A stretch of DNA of 64,000 nucleotides from Oscillospiraceae bacterium (GCA_015064385.1 SVSI01000001.1:157637-221636), one strand, 5' to 3'. Shown: positions 1 to 8,596, counted from the stretch's first letter. A program made the numbers and translations. Notes: generated by a model from the letters alone, not told the origin.

Positions 1-2
1 AT

Positions 3-1064
3 CCCGAATATGCGGGGCAACTCTATGAGCTCAAAGACGATTTTGGGCTTTCTATGACTATAAATCCCGAGCGTGCGGCGGCACAGGAGATAGCAAGAGT
101 ACTCAGATTTCCCTCTGCTACCGGGGTGGAAATATTTGCAAGAGGAAAAGCGGAACTGGTATCCTGCCGTGTGCCAAAGGACAATGTCCTCGTCGGTAAG
201 AAGCTAATGGAGCTTTCTTCTCTCGGTATCAACGTTCTGATATGCACCGTAGAAAGAAACGGAGAGGTCTTTATTCCGGGCGGAACTTTCGTTATAAATG
301 AAGGTGATAATCTTTATTTTACGGGCGCACCGAAGGATATAGTCAAAGCGTTCAAAAAGACGGGACTGTATCTCAATCCCGTAAAGAGCGTTATGATAAC
401 GGGTGCGGGAATGATAACCGATTATCTTTCCGAAATGCTTGTGGGTGACGGATTTTCGCTCAAAATAATAGAAAACGACAAGCAACGCGCCGAAGCTATG
501 GCAAAAAAATATCCTAAGGCGGTAGTGCTTCACGGAGACTGTTCGGATCACGAGCTCCTTTCCGAGGAAGGTATAGAAAAAACGGATGCGTTCGTATCTC
601 TCACCGGTCTTGACGAAGGAAACATACTTTCCGCGCTTTATGCGAGCAGAAAAAATGTTAATAAGGTCATAGCGAAGGTGACGAGCGACAATTTTTTCTC
701 TATGTTTAAGGGTAAAGAGCTTGAGACGGTCGTTTCTCCGAAGCTTGTTACAATAAACGAAATTTTAAGATACGTTCGTGCGCTTGCGGCGAGCGATTCG
801 GCGGGAAACGCGCTCTCTCTTTACAAGATCGTCGGCGGAAAGGTCGAGGTGCTTGAATTTGAGGCAGACGGATATATGGAGGAGATTATCGAAAAGCCCC
901 TTTACTCGCTCGGACTTAAGAAGAACATACTCGTTGCCTGCATAATCAGAAGTAACAAGGTACTTATCCCTAAGGGCTCCGACTCGATTATGGCTGGTGA
1001 CAGAGTACTTATAGTCAGCGCAGCTCAAAGAATAAACAGTCTCGGTGACATAGTAGCCGAATAA
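3..1064 (+). CDS. trkA: Trk system K+ uptake regulatory subunit TrkA, 5' truncated by window
   Basis: This is the cytoplasmic NAD(H)-binding gating subunit of the Trk potassium uptake system. The reading frame is open to the left window edge and reads through an internal Met at 54, so about the first 100 residues lie outside. The visible part holds a first TrkA-C domain, then a second Rossmann fold starting with a GAGM motif near base 399, and a second TrkA-C domain at the C-terminus. The two-RCK plan is the usual bacterial TrkA layout of about 450 residues. trkH follows 22 bases downstream, so the two form an operon. The family assignment is firm; the partial start is seen directly. Confidence 0.93.
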   Translation, partial: PEYAGQLYELKDDFGLSMTINPERAAAQEIARVLRFPSATGVEIFARGKAELVSCRVPKDNVLVGKKLMELSSLGINVLICTVERNGEVFIPGGTFVINEGDNLYFTGAPKDIVKAFKKTGLYLNPVKSVMITGAGMITDYLSEMLVGDGFSLKIIENDKQRAEAMAKKYPKAVVLHGDCSDHELLSEEGIEKTDAFVSLTGLDEGNILSALYASRKNVNKVIAKVTSDNFFSMFKGKELETVVSPKLVTINEILRYVRALAASDSAGNALSLYKIVGGKVEVLEFEADGYMEEIIEKPLYSLGLKKNILVACIIRSNKVLIPKGSDSIMAGDRVLIVSAAQRINSLGDIVAE

Positions 1065-1086
1065 ATCGAAGGAATGATGTAGACAA

Positions 1087-2547
1087 ATGAACAGAAAGAT
1101 GATTACGTACCTTTTGGGGCGTGTTCTGATGGCCGAGTTCTTTCTAATGATACCGTCTGTCGCAGTAGGCGCGATATATCTGGAAAGAGCAACGCTTTCC
1201 TTTATTATACCGATGCTGATACTTGTTCTGGCGGGTCTTACGTTCGGCATAAAAAAGCCGGAAAACACGGCAATATACGTTCGGGAAGGATTCTTTATAG
1301 TTGCCGCAGCGTGGATATTTATGTCCCTTGTCGGTGCGCTGCCTTTTTATATAAGCAGCTTTGAGTTTTTTGGTGGAGTCAGTCAGTTCTCATGTATATG
1401 GGACTGCATTTTTGAGATCATCTCCGGATTCACCACAACGGGGGCATCAATTTGCCCCGATCCCGGAATACTTCCCAAATGCATACTGTTCTGGCGCAGC
1501 TTTTCGCACTGGGTAGGCGGTATGGGAGTGCTCGTCTTCGTGCTTGCCATAATACCTATGTCAGATTCGATGCACCTTATGAAAGCCGAGGTCCCCGGAC
1601 CCGTGGTCGGAAAGCTTGTTCCTAAAATGCGGCAAACCGCACGAATACTTTATGCCGTTTATACTGTTATGACTCTCGTGCTCATTGTCTTTCTTTGCGC
1701 GGGAAAAATGCCTTTGTTTGAGGCGATATGCCATTCTTTCGGTACGGCCGGTACCGGAGGTTTTTCGGTACGCACCGAAGGAATCGGATATTATAACAGC
1801 GCATATATAGATGTTGTCCTTTCGATATTTATGATCCTTTTTGGAATAAATTTCAATCTTTTTTATCTTATTTTGATAAAAAGGACGAGGGAAGCGCTTA
1901 GGAGCGAGGAGCTAAGGTGCTATCTTCTTGTGGTCGGCGCCGCAACGTTCGCCGTAGCGCTTAACATATATTCGATATATCAAAACGCCGGGATTTCGTT
2001 GCGACACGCGTTTTTTCAGGTTTCTTCTATAATAACCACAACAGGATATTCAACGGTAGATTTCGCGCTTTGGCCTTCGTTGTCGCAAAGTATAATTGTT
2101 ATATTAATGATGGTGGGAGCTTGTGCCGGATCTACCGGAGGCGGACTGAAGGTGAGCAGAGTGCTACTTCTCCTTAAGGCATTCGTGCAGGAAATGAAGC
2201 ATTTACTTCATCCGAGGTCGGTGACCACCGTGCGTCTTGAGGGAAGTCCTGTGGAAAACTCCGTGGTTCGTAGCACGCTTGCGTATTTTGTGATTTACGT
2301 TTTTATTGTCGTACTGTCAACTCTTATGATATCGCTTGACGGATTTGACCTTACCACTAACCTGACAGCAGAGCTTTCTTGCCTTAACAATATAGGTCCC
2401 GGTCTCGGAAGGGTCGGTCCTATGGAAAATTTTTCGGGCTTCTCGCCGCTTTCCAAGGTGATATTGTCACTGAATATGCTTCTCGGACGACTCGAGATAT
2501 TTCCGATAATCGTATTCTTTTCGCCCGGCTCATGGAAAAAGAATTAA
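1087..2547 (+). CDS. trkH: Trk system K+ uptake membrane subunit TrkH
   Basis: This 486-residue integral membrane protein is the potassium-translocating subunit. Four pore-loop signatures can be seen: GFTTTGAS near residue 115, GTAGTGGFS near 219, TTTGYSTVD near 317 and NNIGPGLG near 435, matching the four-fold SKT architecture. The C-terminus LEIFPIIV is typical of the family. Length is normal for TrkH/TrkG. It follows trkA in the same direction and ends just before a bidirectional terminator. The TrkA partner would gate it in response to NADH/NAD or ATP/ADP; that is family knowledge, not visible here. Confidence 0.95.
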   Translation: MNRKMITYLLGRVLMAEFFLMIPSVAVGAIYLERATLSFIIPMLILVLAGLTFGIKKPENTAIYVREGFFIVAAAWIFMSLVGALPFYISSFEFFGGVSQFSCIWDCIFEIISGFTTTGASICPDPGILPKCILFWRSFSHWVGGMGVLVFVLAIIPMSDSMHLMKAEVPGPVVGKLVPKMRQTARILYAVYTVMTLVLIVFLCAGKMPLFEAICHSFGTAGTGGFSVRTEGIGYYNSAYIDVVLSIFMILFGINFNLFYLILIKRTREALRSEELRCYLLVVGAATFAVALNIYSIYQNAGISLRHAFFQVSSIITTTGYSTVDFALWPSLSQSIIVILMMVGACAGSTGGGLKVSRVLLLLKAFVQEMKHLLHPRSVTTVRLEGSPVENSVVRSTLAYFVIYVFIVVLSTLMISLDGFDLTTNLTAELSCLNNIGPGLGRVGPMENFSGFSPLSKVILSLNMLLGRLEIFPIIVFFSPGSWKKN

Positions 2548-2551
2548 ACAA

Positions 2552-2578
2552 AAATTCCTCGCTAAAAGCGAGGAATTT
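2552..2578. terminator. Bidirectional intrinsic terminator, trkH / coat-like gene
   Basis: An 11-bp perfect stem (2552-2562 with 2568-2578) with a 5-base loop and T-rich flanks lies between convergent genes. Its 3' end is only a few bases from the stop codon of the minus-strand gene. Confidence 0.85.
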
Positions 2579-2581
2579 CTT

Positions 2582-3037
2582 TTACGAATACATTGAATTT
2601 GTTTTCATATAATCGTAGATCATTTTTCCGTGGTTTTGCTCTTCCTTCTGGATGTGGTTGATGGTGTTTCGCACACTCTCGTCCGAAAACTCAAACACGC
2701 AGGTATCGTAAAGATGGGACGCGTGCTTTTCAATGGCGAGAAGGTCGCTGCAAAGGAAACAGTCGTCCTTCTTTTCACTCGTTTCGCTCGAGTTGTAGGT
2801 TGCCGTGAAGGTAGTAGGACAGCTTATCGAGGATCCCGAACTCTGTGAGGAGGAATTTCCCTCGAGCGAATTCAGAGTGTCAAGATGCTGTCTTTCGACC
2901 TGTGCGATGCAAGAAAACAGATTCTTGAGCTGTGCATCGTGAGCGCACTCTGCGTGACGGGTGTATTTGTCAATACAGAGCTGCTCCTGTCCTTTCATAT
3001 CCTTCAGTAAATCTTTTTCTTTTTGCGTAAATTGCAT
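2582..3037 (-). CDS. Spore-coat-type ferritin-like protein (CotF-like)
   Basis: This is a 151-residue helical protein resembling the CotF/ferritin-like spore coat family: it starts MQFTQKEKDLL, has a helix carrying E-x2-C-I-x-K-Y, a QVERQHL helix, a Ser-rich linker around residues 62-90, then a second helix pair with an EEQNHG motif. The family is found in spore formers and is associated with coats or with vegetative stress; function here is not shown. The start was put at 3037 because GAGGTG sits five bases ahead of that ATG; an upstream GTG at 3046 would overlap the Shine-Dalgarno. That ribosome site is the 3' arm of a perfect inverted repeat (see the hairpin entry). Confidence 0.75.
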   Translation of the reverse strand: MQFTQKEKDLLKDMKGQEQLCIDKYTRHAECAHDAQLKNLFSCIAQVERQHLDTLNSLEGNSSSQSSGSSISCPTTFTATYNSSETSEKKDDCFLCSDLLAIEKHASHLYDTCVFEFSDESVRNTINHIQKEEQNHGKMIYDYMKTNSMYS

Positions 3038-3042
3038 AAAAA

Positions 3043-3094
3043 TCACCTCGCGGATATTATCGGAACTTTTTTGAAGTTTTAATCCGCGAGGTGA
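3043..3094 (-). promoter_or_regulatory. Hairpin that sequesters the ribosome binding site of the coat-like gene
   Basis: A 13-bp perfect inverted repeat (3082-3094 with 3043-3055 on the minus strand) brackets a 26-base loop that itself holds a small AACTT/AAGTT stem. The 3' arm contains the GAGGTG ribosome site of the gene starting at 3037, and is followed by ATTTTT. It could act as a translation switch, as a weak terminator of the upstream gene, or both. Confidence 0.6.
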
Positions 3095-3111
3095 AAATTT
3101 TTATAAAATTT

Positions 3112-3642
3112 TTATTTTTTGCCTAAATACTTTGCGATGCCGAGACGTTTTCTGAATTTGGCAAAATAAAGAACGGCGAGCTTTCCGAGCAGAAGGTCAA
3201 ATATTACGGTCGTCGCGTTTGCAAGCACGAGCACGGCGACATATACCCAAAGGGGATCGTGCATATTCGGAAAGAATACGAATTTTGCAAGAAGTTCGAT
3301 AATAACCGTCGCAACGTTAACAGATACGATCTTTACCGTCCACGAAATAAGAGGCACGTGCTTTTCGGAGATCAGCTTTATTATCGGGTAAAGTCCCACG
3401 AATACCGTAAACATAAGTGCCGCAAATTTAGAGGGAGCGAGCATAAACGATATTGCCGACGTTGCTGCCCAAACGGTGATAGCCGCGCCGAGCGAGATCT
3501 CTATGCACGCGAAAAAGACGAACAGTGACGCTGCGGCAGCGAATGTGAGATCAAGGTCTCCGAGCGCCGAGCCGAGGCAAAGGACGGCGGACGCGCTTGC
3601 CGAAAGCAGGGCAGTGAGTGTGACTACTCTCGTTCTTTTCAT
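3112..3642 (-). CDS. Small hydrophobic membrane protein, unknown function
   Basis: A 176-residue protein with about five predicted membrane segments and a basic C-terminus (KFRKRLGIAKYLGKK). The overall look is like the small S-component/ECF-type or other biogenesis membrane proteins, but no specific motif allows a name. The start at 3642 is chosen because a GGGAG ribosome site lies just ahead; a longer version would run into the J-domain gene, whose stop is 15 bases upstream. It is the third gene of the minus-strand run DUF5685, J-domain protein, membrane protein, which suggests a shared task near the membrane. Confidence 0.6.
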   Translation of the reverse strand: MKRTRVVTLTALLSASASAVLCLGSALGDLDLTFAAAASLFVFFACIEISLGAAITVWAATSAISFMLAPSKFAALMFTVFVGLYPIIKLISEKHVPLISWTVKIVSVNVATVIIELLAKFVFFPNMHDPLWVYVAVLVLANATTVIFDLLLGKLAVLYFAKFRKRLGIAKYLGKK

Positions 3643-3656
3643 AAAAACACTCCCGA

Positions 3657-4280
3657 TCAGCAGCAGCCGATAAGATCGCCGCCGCACATCTCACAAAGGC
3701 AGTCTGCACAGATAAGACCGGTGCACATATTACACAGATCGTCCGAGCCCTGTGAGGTGTTCGTTCTGCGGTAGCGGTCACCGTAAGAGTTTGAGCGTGT
3801 TTTAAGCTCGTTGAGTGCGTTTTTGTACTCCTCGTTGTTCGGATCGAGATAGCACGCGGTTTCAAAAAGGCGGGCGGCATCGTAAAAATATCCGCGCTGC
3901 ATCAGAAGACAGCCCTTGAGAAAATGCCACTCGGCGTTTCGCGCGCTTTTGGGCATAGAATCGAGCTTGATGCTCGCCTCGGTAAAGTTGCCGAGATTTA
4001 TCAGCGTGCGGATGTCCTTGAATGCGCCGTCGTAGGTGCCGTCAGATGTGGAGGAGGTGTCGTAATATCCGGAAGAGGACGAGCGTGATGAAGCGCGCGA
4101 GCGCTGGATCTCGTCGTACGCCTCGTTTATCTCCTTCATTTTCTCCTGAACGAGATCTGCAAGCGGGTTGTTGACGTAATTATCGGGGTGATACTTACGC
4201 GCAAGCTCGCGGTATGCTTTTTTTATTTCTTCGTCTGTGGCGTCACGCGAGACGCCAAGAACCTTATAAGGATCGTTCAT
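3657..4280 (-). CDS. J-domain protein with TPR-like middle and Cys-rich tail
   Basis: This 207-residue protein opens with a canonical J domain, HPD at residues 31-33, so it should stimulate the ATPase of an Hsp70 (DnaK). A Ser-rich linker (about 63-80) leads to a helical region with TPR character ([19 protein letters not shown], then YLDPNNEEY). The last 27 residues hold eight cysteines in CxxC-like spacing and could bind metal. It lacks the Gly/Phe and zinc-finger domains of true DnaJ, so it is a specialised co-chaperone. It lies between the DUF5685 gene and a membrane protein gene with short gaps, so all three are probably co-transcribed. Confidence 0.85.
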   Translation of the reverse strand: MNDPYKVLGVSRDATDEEIKKAYRELARKYHPDNYVNNPLADLVQEKMKEINEAYDEIQRSRASSRSSSSGYYDTSSTSDGTYDGAFKDIRTLINLGNFTEASIKLDSMPKSARNAEWHFLKGCLLMQRGYFYDAARLFETACYLDPNNEEYKNALNELKTRSNSYGDRYRRTNTSQGSDDLCNMCTGLICADCLCEMCGGDLIGCC

Positions 4281-4313
4281 TTTAAGGTCGTGTCCTTTCA
4301 GAATTTTCGTGAT

Positions 4314-5189
4314 TTATTGCTGCTTCTTGTCTTTTCGTGCAAGAATTTTCTTTACAACCTCGGGCATTCCGAGATAAAGCGTATTTTCAATAATGTTTTT
4401 CAGTCCGGCGTCGTCTATGCGGATAAGATCAAGCGCCTTTTCGCACTCTGTAAGCTCGAGGCGAAGAGAAAGCTCGATATTCTCTCTGAATTTTTCGTCG
4501 TAAAAATCTCCTCCTGACAGAACGAAGGGGTTGTAGCTTCCGCTGACGCGGTCCTTTTCCATATCGTCGAGAGCGTCGAGAGCGTATATCCATCTGCCGA
4601 CGTGAAAGCCGATCTCGTATATACAGCGTCTGTCCGAATCGTTTTTGACGTTTTTGGAGAATACCTCGGCAAGAAGCTCTCCGAAAATCCCTGCTCCATC
4701 GTAAATGCTTTCACATCTTTTTTCTTCGATAACGGAAAGGGATTCCATTTTCTCCTTCACTATCGAGTCGATGTCAGACCCCGTGCTCTTTATTACCCTT
4801 TTTCTGGCCAGAGAAGCAAAGGGGAAAGCGAACATAGACGAGAGTCTTTTAACAAATCTGCCGTCGCGGTCGTTTTTGTCATCGAGCAGCTTGTAGTAGA
4901 CGAGCAGTACGGCGGCGTCTGCCACTGCCTGCATATTGTCTCCGCCGTCAATTACTCTGCGTCGCTTAAGAGGGTGCGCGGCACAGCGCTTTTTTTGGAA
5001 GGTCAGTTCTTTTTTATCGGTAAAAGCAAGTGCGAAAAGAGAAGGGAGAACGAAATCATAGCTGAGTGAGAAGGTCATGAAAAATCCGCGCTTCTTTATG
5101 TGGTGACAAAGACCGCAGTAAACGCTTTTGTAAAGCTCGTATTCTTTTACCTTTAGCTCGCTCGGGAGCGCCCTTACGTATCCAAACAT
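4314..5189 (-). CDS. DUF5685 family protein
   Basis: A 291-residue protein recognised by its start, MFGYVRALPSELKVKEYELY, followed by a YCGLCH cysteine pair, typical of the DUF5685 family of Clostridia. A later RCAAHP segment offers a further Cys/His ligand, and the rest is helical with an acidic patch (YALDALDDMEKDR) resembling the aspartate-rich helices of isoprenoid-type all-alpha enzymes; that likeness is only suggestive. A GGAG ribosome site precedes the ATG at 5189. It leads the minus-strand operon with the J-domain gene. Molecular function is unknown. Confidence 0.75.
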   Translation of the reverse strand: MFGYVRALPSELKVKEYELYKSVYCGLCHHIKKRGFFMTFSLSYDFVLPSLFALAFTDKKELTFQKKRCAAHPLKRRRVIDGGDNMQAVADAAVLLVYYKLLDDKNDRDGRFVKRLSSMFAFPFASLARKRVIKSTGSDIDSIVKEKMESLSVIEEKRCESIYDGAGIFGELLAEVFSKNVKNDSDRRCIYEIGFHVGRWIYALDALDDMEKDRVSGSYNPFVLSGGDFYDEKFRENIELSLRLELTECEKALDLIRIDDAGLKNIIENTLYLGMPEVVKKILARKDKKQQ

Positions 5190-5349
5190 ATCCGACTCCG
5201 ATTTGCAAATTATACTTATACGATGTTATTATATCATATAAAAAGCCGCTTCGGTTAAATTTTTTGTAAATTTGTGTTAGTTTTTGCGTTAATATAAAGT
5301 AAATAACTTCAAAACAGCGATAACTTGCCCTTAATTTAATAAAATATTA

Positions 5350-5378
5350 TTGACAAAAAAGAGTTGAAATGATATAAT
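5350..5378 (+). promoter_or_regulatory. Sigma-A promoter of the LRR lipoprotein gene
   Basis: TTGACA at 5350-5355 and TATAAT at 5373-5378 are separated by exactly 17 bases: a full consensus match. The leader to the ATG at 5459 is about 75 bases. Confidence 0.9.
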
Positions 5379-5410
5379 TATACCGAATATGCGATAGAAA
5401 TAATTGCTCA

Positions 5411-5458
5411 AAGAAAGGAAACGCTTCTTGCCGTGAGTGAGAAGCCACGCATAACGAA
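5411..5458 (+). promoter_or_regulatory. Structured 5' leader with distant Shine-Dalgarno
   Basis: The only purine-rich ribosome site, AAAGGAAA at about 5413-5420, is some 38 bases before the ATG. A 6-bp stem (5423-5428 with 5440-5445) lies between them; folded, it would bring the site to within about 15 bases of the start codon. No in-frame start exists further upstream because of a stop at 5438. Confidence 0.45.
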
Positions 5459-6388
5459 ATGAAAAAACTCGCGCTGTTACTCATTTTAACTCTTGCCCTT
5501 ACCACCGTCCTTGCTTCTTGCTCGGGAAATTACGACGAGGGAGTTGCAACGCCCGGCACCGAAGACGGCGAAGGCACTACCGACGGCACCGATATAGACG
5601 TTAAGTATAATCTCAGATACGAGGGCTATACATACAATATTTATGACGGCAAGGAGATCGAAATAACCAAATACGATTTCGATTACGTTGCTGAAAACGA
5701 TGCAGAAGCGCTTGAGGATGAAGAGGAAGAACTTAAAACCGTATCACTCGTTATCCCCGATAAGATAAACGGCATCGCAGTTACGAAGATCGCACAGAAC
5801 GCGTTTGAAAAGAACAGCGTGCTCGTTTCGGTTGCCGTTCCCGAGGGAGTTATCGAGATAGGCAACGAGGCGTTTTGGTATAGCTCAGCACTTGAGAGCG
5901 TAAAGCTTCCCGATTCGCTCAAGGTTCTCGGAAGCAGAGTGTTCAACTATTGCCCCGTGCTCAAATCTATTGAGATTCCCGCAAATATCACCGAGATCCC
6001 CGCATATCTTTGTGAGGAGAATTTCGCTCTTGAAAGCGTTACCTTCAAGGGTGCCGTTACCAAGATAGGTAAGAATGCATTTGCATACTGCGCGTCTCTT
6101 AAGGCGATCGATCTTGGTGCGGAGCTCGTTACGGTAGAAGAAGGCGCATTCAAGTGGTGCTCCTCTCTCGAGAGTGTAACTCTCGGAGCAAAGGTCGAGA
6201 CCGTCGGTGCATCCGCGTTTGCAAACTGCGCAAAGCTTTCCGCTATAAGCTTCGGACAGGTCAAGGAGATCGGCGAGAGTGCATTTGCGAACTGTGCAAA
6301 GGGCGCGGTTGCAACCTTTACCGGCAGCGATAAGACTACCGTTATCGTTGGTAACTATAACGACGTTATCAAGTCGGCTCTCGCGTAA
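5459..6388 (+). CDS. BspA-type leucine-rich repeat lipoprotein
   Basis: A 309-residue secreted lipoprotein: signal peptide, then a VLASC lipobox with Cys21. After an acidic linker rich in D/E/T/G comes a run of BspA-type (LRR_5) repeats of about 22-23 residues, seen as recurring I-G-x-x-A-F/AFxxCxxLxxVxLP units. Such domains in gut Firmicutes mediate surface binding; the ligand is not visible. It has its own consensus promoter, and a hairpin follows its stop, so it is probably monocistronic. The ATG at 5459 is the only possible start in frame. Confidence 0.85.
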   Translation: MKKLALLLILTLALTTVLASCSGNYDEGVATPGTEDGEGTTDGTDIDVKYNLRYEGYTYNIYDGKEIEITKYDFDYVAENDAEALEDEEEELKTVSLVIPDKINGIAVTKIAQNAFEKNSVLVSVAVPEGVIEIGNEAFWYSSALESVKLPDSLKVLGSRVFNYCPVLKSIEIPANITEIPAYLCEENFALESVTFKGAVTKIGKNAFAYCASLKAIDLGAELVTVEEGAFKWCSSLESVTLGAKVETVGASAFANCAKLSAISFGQVKEIGESAFANCAKGAVATFTGSDKTTVIVGNYNDVIKSALA

Positions 6389-6402
6389 AACTCAAAAACA
6401 AA

Positions 6403-6427
6403 TAAAGTCGGGAATTTCCCGACTTTA
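6403..6427 (+). terminator. Hairpin after LRR lipoprotein gene
   Basis: An extended perfect inverted repeat (6403-6414 with 6416-6427) lies 15 bases after the stop. The following T-run is weak (ctcattt), and the ribosome site of manA begins ten bases later, so some read-through into manA is likely. Confidence 0.6.
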
Positions 6428-6446
6428 CTCATTTATGGAGAATATT

Positions 6447-7352
6447 ATGAAATACAGTATAAAAGAACCGATTTTGCTTGATCCGATTTGCAAGGATATA
6501 ATTTGGGGCGGGGAGCGTCTTTCGAGAGAGTTTGGCAAGGGCGATTTTTGCGGGCAGAGAATTGCCGAGACGTGGGAGCTTACCGTTCGCGAAAACGAGG
6601 TGAATACGGTAAAAAGCGGCGAAATGTGCGGTAAAGATCTGTCCGAGCTTGAAGGCACCGAGAATTTTCCCGTACTTATCAAGTTTATTGACGCAAAGTC
6701 CGATCTTTCGGTGCAGGTGCATCCGGGTGACGAGTATTCCAAAAAGCACGAGGGCGACCTCGGGAAGACCGAGATGTGGTACGTCGTTGATGCCGAGGCG
6801 GGCGCAAAGCTCGTTTACGGACTCGCCGACGGAGTAAGCAAAGCGGATTTTGCCAAAGCGGTAGAGGAAAACAAAATAGGCGGGTGCCTTAACTACGTGG
6901 ACGTACACCGCGGCGACGTTTTCTTTATTCCTGCGGGATGCGTTCACGCCATCGGCGGAGGCATACTTATAGCCGAGATACAGCAGTCCTCAAACGTGAC
7001 CTACCGTGTTTACGATTATAATCGCGGCAGAGAGCTTCATATCAAAAAAGCGCTCGACGTTATCGAGCTTTACAGTAAAGAGGATATTGATAAGATCAGA
7101 TATTCCCGTGCTGATGAGATAAGCGACACTCTGCTTGCCGACTGCGATATTTTCAGAGTTGAAAAGAAGGACTCCTCGTGCGGCGAAATAATCGGAAACG
7201 CCGATAAATTCCGCCATATTCTCGTGCTTTCGGGCAAGGGAAAGGTCGGAGATCTCGACGTTTTGGCGGGTAGTAGCGTGCTTCTGCCGCTCGGATGCGA
7301 GGTCGCAAAGCTTAGCGGCGAGTTTGAATTTCTTTTGACTGTGGTTAAGTGA
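6447..7352 (+). CDS. manA: Mannose-6-phosphate isomerase, class I (type I PMI)
   Basis: A 301-residue zinc enzyme interconverting mannose-6-phosphate and fructose-6-phosphate. Metal ligands of the cupin core are visible: Gln90 and His92 in VQVHP, Glu109 in KTEMW, and His167 in CVHAIGGG; the YRVYDYNR signature is at 186-193. The length fits the short Firmicute form (about 310). The start at 6447 was chosen because GGAG sits six bases ahead; the upstream Met at 6435 would overlap that site. No separate promoter is evident, so it may depend on read-through from the lipoprotein gene. Confidence 0.92.
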   Translation: MKYSIKEPILLDPICKDIIWGGERLSREFGKGDFCGQRIAETWELTVRENEVNTVKSGEMCGKDLSELEGTENFPVLIKFIDAKSDLSVQVHPGDEYSKKHEGDLGKTEMWYVVDAEAGAKLVYGLADGVSKADFAKAVEENKIGGCLNYVDVHRGDVFFIPAGCVHAIGGGILIAEIQQSSNVTYRVYDYNRGRELHIKKALDVIELYSKEDIDKIRYSRADEISDTLLADCDIFRVEKKDSSCGEIIGNADKFRHILVLSGKGKVGDLDVLAGSSVLLPLGCEVAKLSGEFEFLLTVVK

Positions 7353-7396
7353 AATGGGAAATTAAACGCAGATAGCAAAAACCATCCATATAAATA

Positions 7397-7428
7397 AAAA
7401 AGGAAACGAATAAACTCCGCTTCCTTTT
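7397..7428. terminator. Intrinsic terminator after manA
   Basis: A stem with AAAAGGAA pairing to TTCCTTTT (7397-7407 with 7418-7428, one mismatch), followed by CTTTTTATT. Confidence 0.7.
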
Positions 7429-7452
7429 CTTTTTATTAAAGCTTTTGAAAAT

Positions 7453-7512
7453 CCAAAAAACTTTTCACGAAAAGTTTTTTGGTGGGGATTCCAAAGGGGC
7501 AAGCCCCTTTGG
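7453..7512. repeat. Pair of intergenic palindromes, terminator region of minus-strand operon
   Basis: Two perfect hairpins stand side by side: 7453-7482 (13-bp stem, CACG loop) and 7491-7512 (10-bp GC-rich stem, AA loop). They lie 14 bases past the stop of the minus-strand oxidoreductase gene and could terminate it. Similar A/T-rich AAACTTTT-type palindromes occur at 37181-37271, so this may be a dispersed repeat type. Confidence 0.6.
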
Positions 7513-7525
7513 CAACGTCGTCCTC

Positions 7526-8596
7526 TTAAACGCTGAGCTTTACAGCTTCGCCCGTGCTTGCAGACTCGAACGCCGCTTCCATAACCTTGACGACGCGGAG
7601 CGCCTGCTCGGGTGTGATCTTAAGGGGTGCGCCCTCAATAGCGTCAACGAGCTGACGGTAAACCGGGTTGAGATTATCCTCGATTCCCTCGGGAGGCGCT
7701 ACCTCGGTAACGCTTACCGTAGAAGGATCGCGCGCGCCCATTGTCTTGGACGGTCCTGCCTTGGTTATCTTGATATCTGGAGTCCAGGTATCCTCGCGCT
7801 CCTTGACCTTGACCACGCGTCCCGTTCCTTCCCAAGAGTCGATCTGGAGAGTACCCTCGGTTCCGAGAACGTACCAACGGGGATGGAGGATAAAGTTGTT
7901 CGTGGAGATCTCGACGTATGCAGTCAGTCCGTCCTCAAAGGTGAGAACGAGATGGAAGTTGTCGTCAACCTCGTCGTAAAGTATCGAATACATCTTGCAG
8001 AACACGTTTGTGACCTTCGATTTATTCATATACATGAGCTGGTCGATAAGGTGGACGCCCCAATCGAACATCATTCCGCCGCCGAGCGCCTTCGTGCGTC
8101 TCCAGCCCTCGGGCATACCGCGCGAGCCCTCGACTCTCGTTTCGATAACGTAGGGCTTTCCGATGATTCCGCTTTCAACCGCGCTTCTCATAGCGAGATA
8201 GTCCTTGTTGACGCGGCGGTTCTGGTCGATGGTGAAGATCTTGCCGGTCTCTTTTGCGACCGCCATTATCTCCTCAAGCTCTGCCGACGTAAGAGTTACC
8301 GGCTTTTCGCAAAGGACGTGCTTTCCCGCACGCAGAGCGGCGATAGAGAGGTCTTTGTGAACCTCGTTCGTTGCCGCAACGAGAACTATATCGACCTCGG
8401 GATCGGCAAATATTGCTTCGTTTGACTCGTAAACGTAAAGTCCCTTTTCGCGTGCGGCTTCGCGTCTGTCTTCCTTAAGGTCGTAGATTCCCTTGATTCT
8501 GACTCTTACCTCGCCCTTTGAGAGCTGTGTGAAGTGATGTCCCGCCATTCCGCCGAAGCCGATGATGGCAAGATTGTAAATTTTGCTGTTTTCCAT
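7526..8596 (-). CDS. Gfo/Idh/MocA family oxidoreductase (1)
   Basis: A 356-residue NAD(P)-dependent sugar or polyol dehydrogenase. The N-terminal Rossmann fold carries GFGGMAG at 13-19 and the family EKP motif is at 97-99; the C-terminal alpha/beta domain contains GGGMMFDWGVHLID, where the conserved Asp and His contribute to catalysis. Substrate cannot be told from sequence. It is the last gene of a four-gene minus-strand run with two TIM-barrel isomerases and another Gfo/Idh enzyme, the usual company of cyclitol, keto-sugar or glycoside degradation. No signal peptide, so it is cytoplasmic. Confidence 0.88.
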   Translation of the reverse strand: MENSKIYNLAIIGFGGMAGHHFTQLSKGEVRVRIKGIYDLKEDRREAAREKGLYVYESNEAIFADPEVDIVLVAATNEVHKDLSIAALRAGKHVLCEKPVTLTSAELEEIMAVAKETGKIFTIDQNRRVNKDYLAMRSAVESGIIGKPYVIETRVEGSRGMPEGWRRTKALGGGMMFDWGVHLIDQLMYMNKSKVTNVFCKMYSILYDEVDDNFHLVLTFEDGLTAYVEISTNNFILHPRWYVLGTEGTLQIDSWEGTGRVVKVKEREDTWTPDIKITKAGPSKTMGARDPSTVSVTEVAPPEGIEDNLNPVYRQLVDAIEGAPLKITPEQALRVVKVMEAAFESASTGEAVKLSV

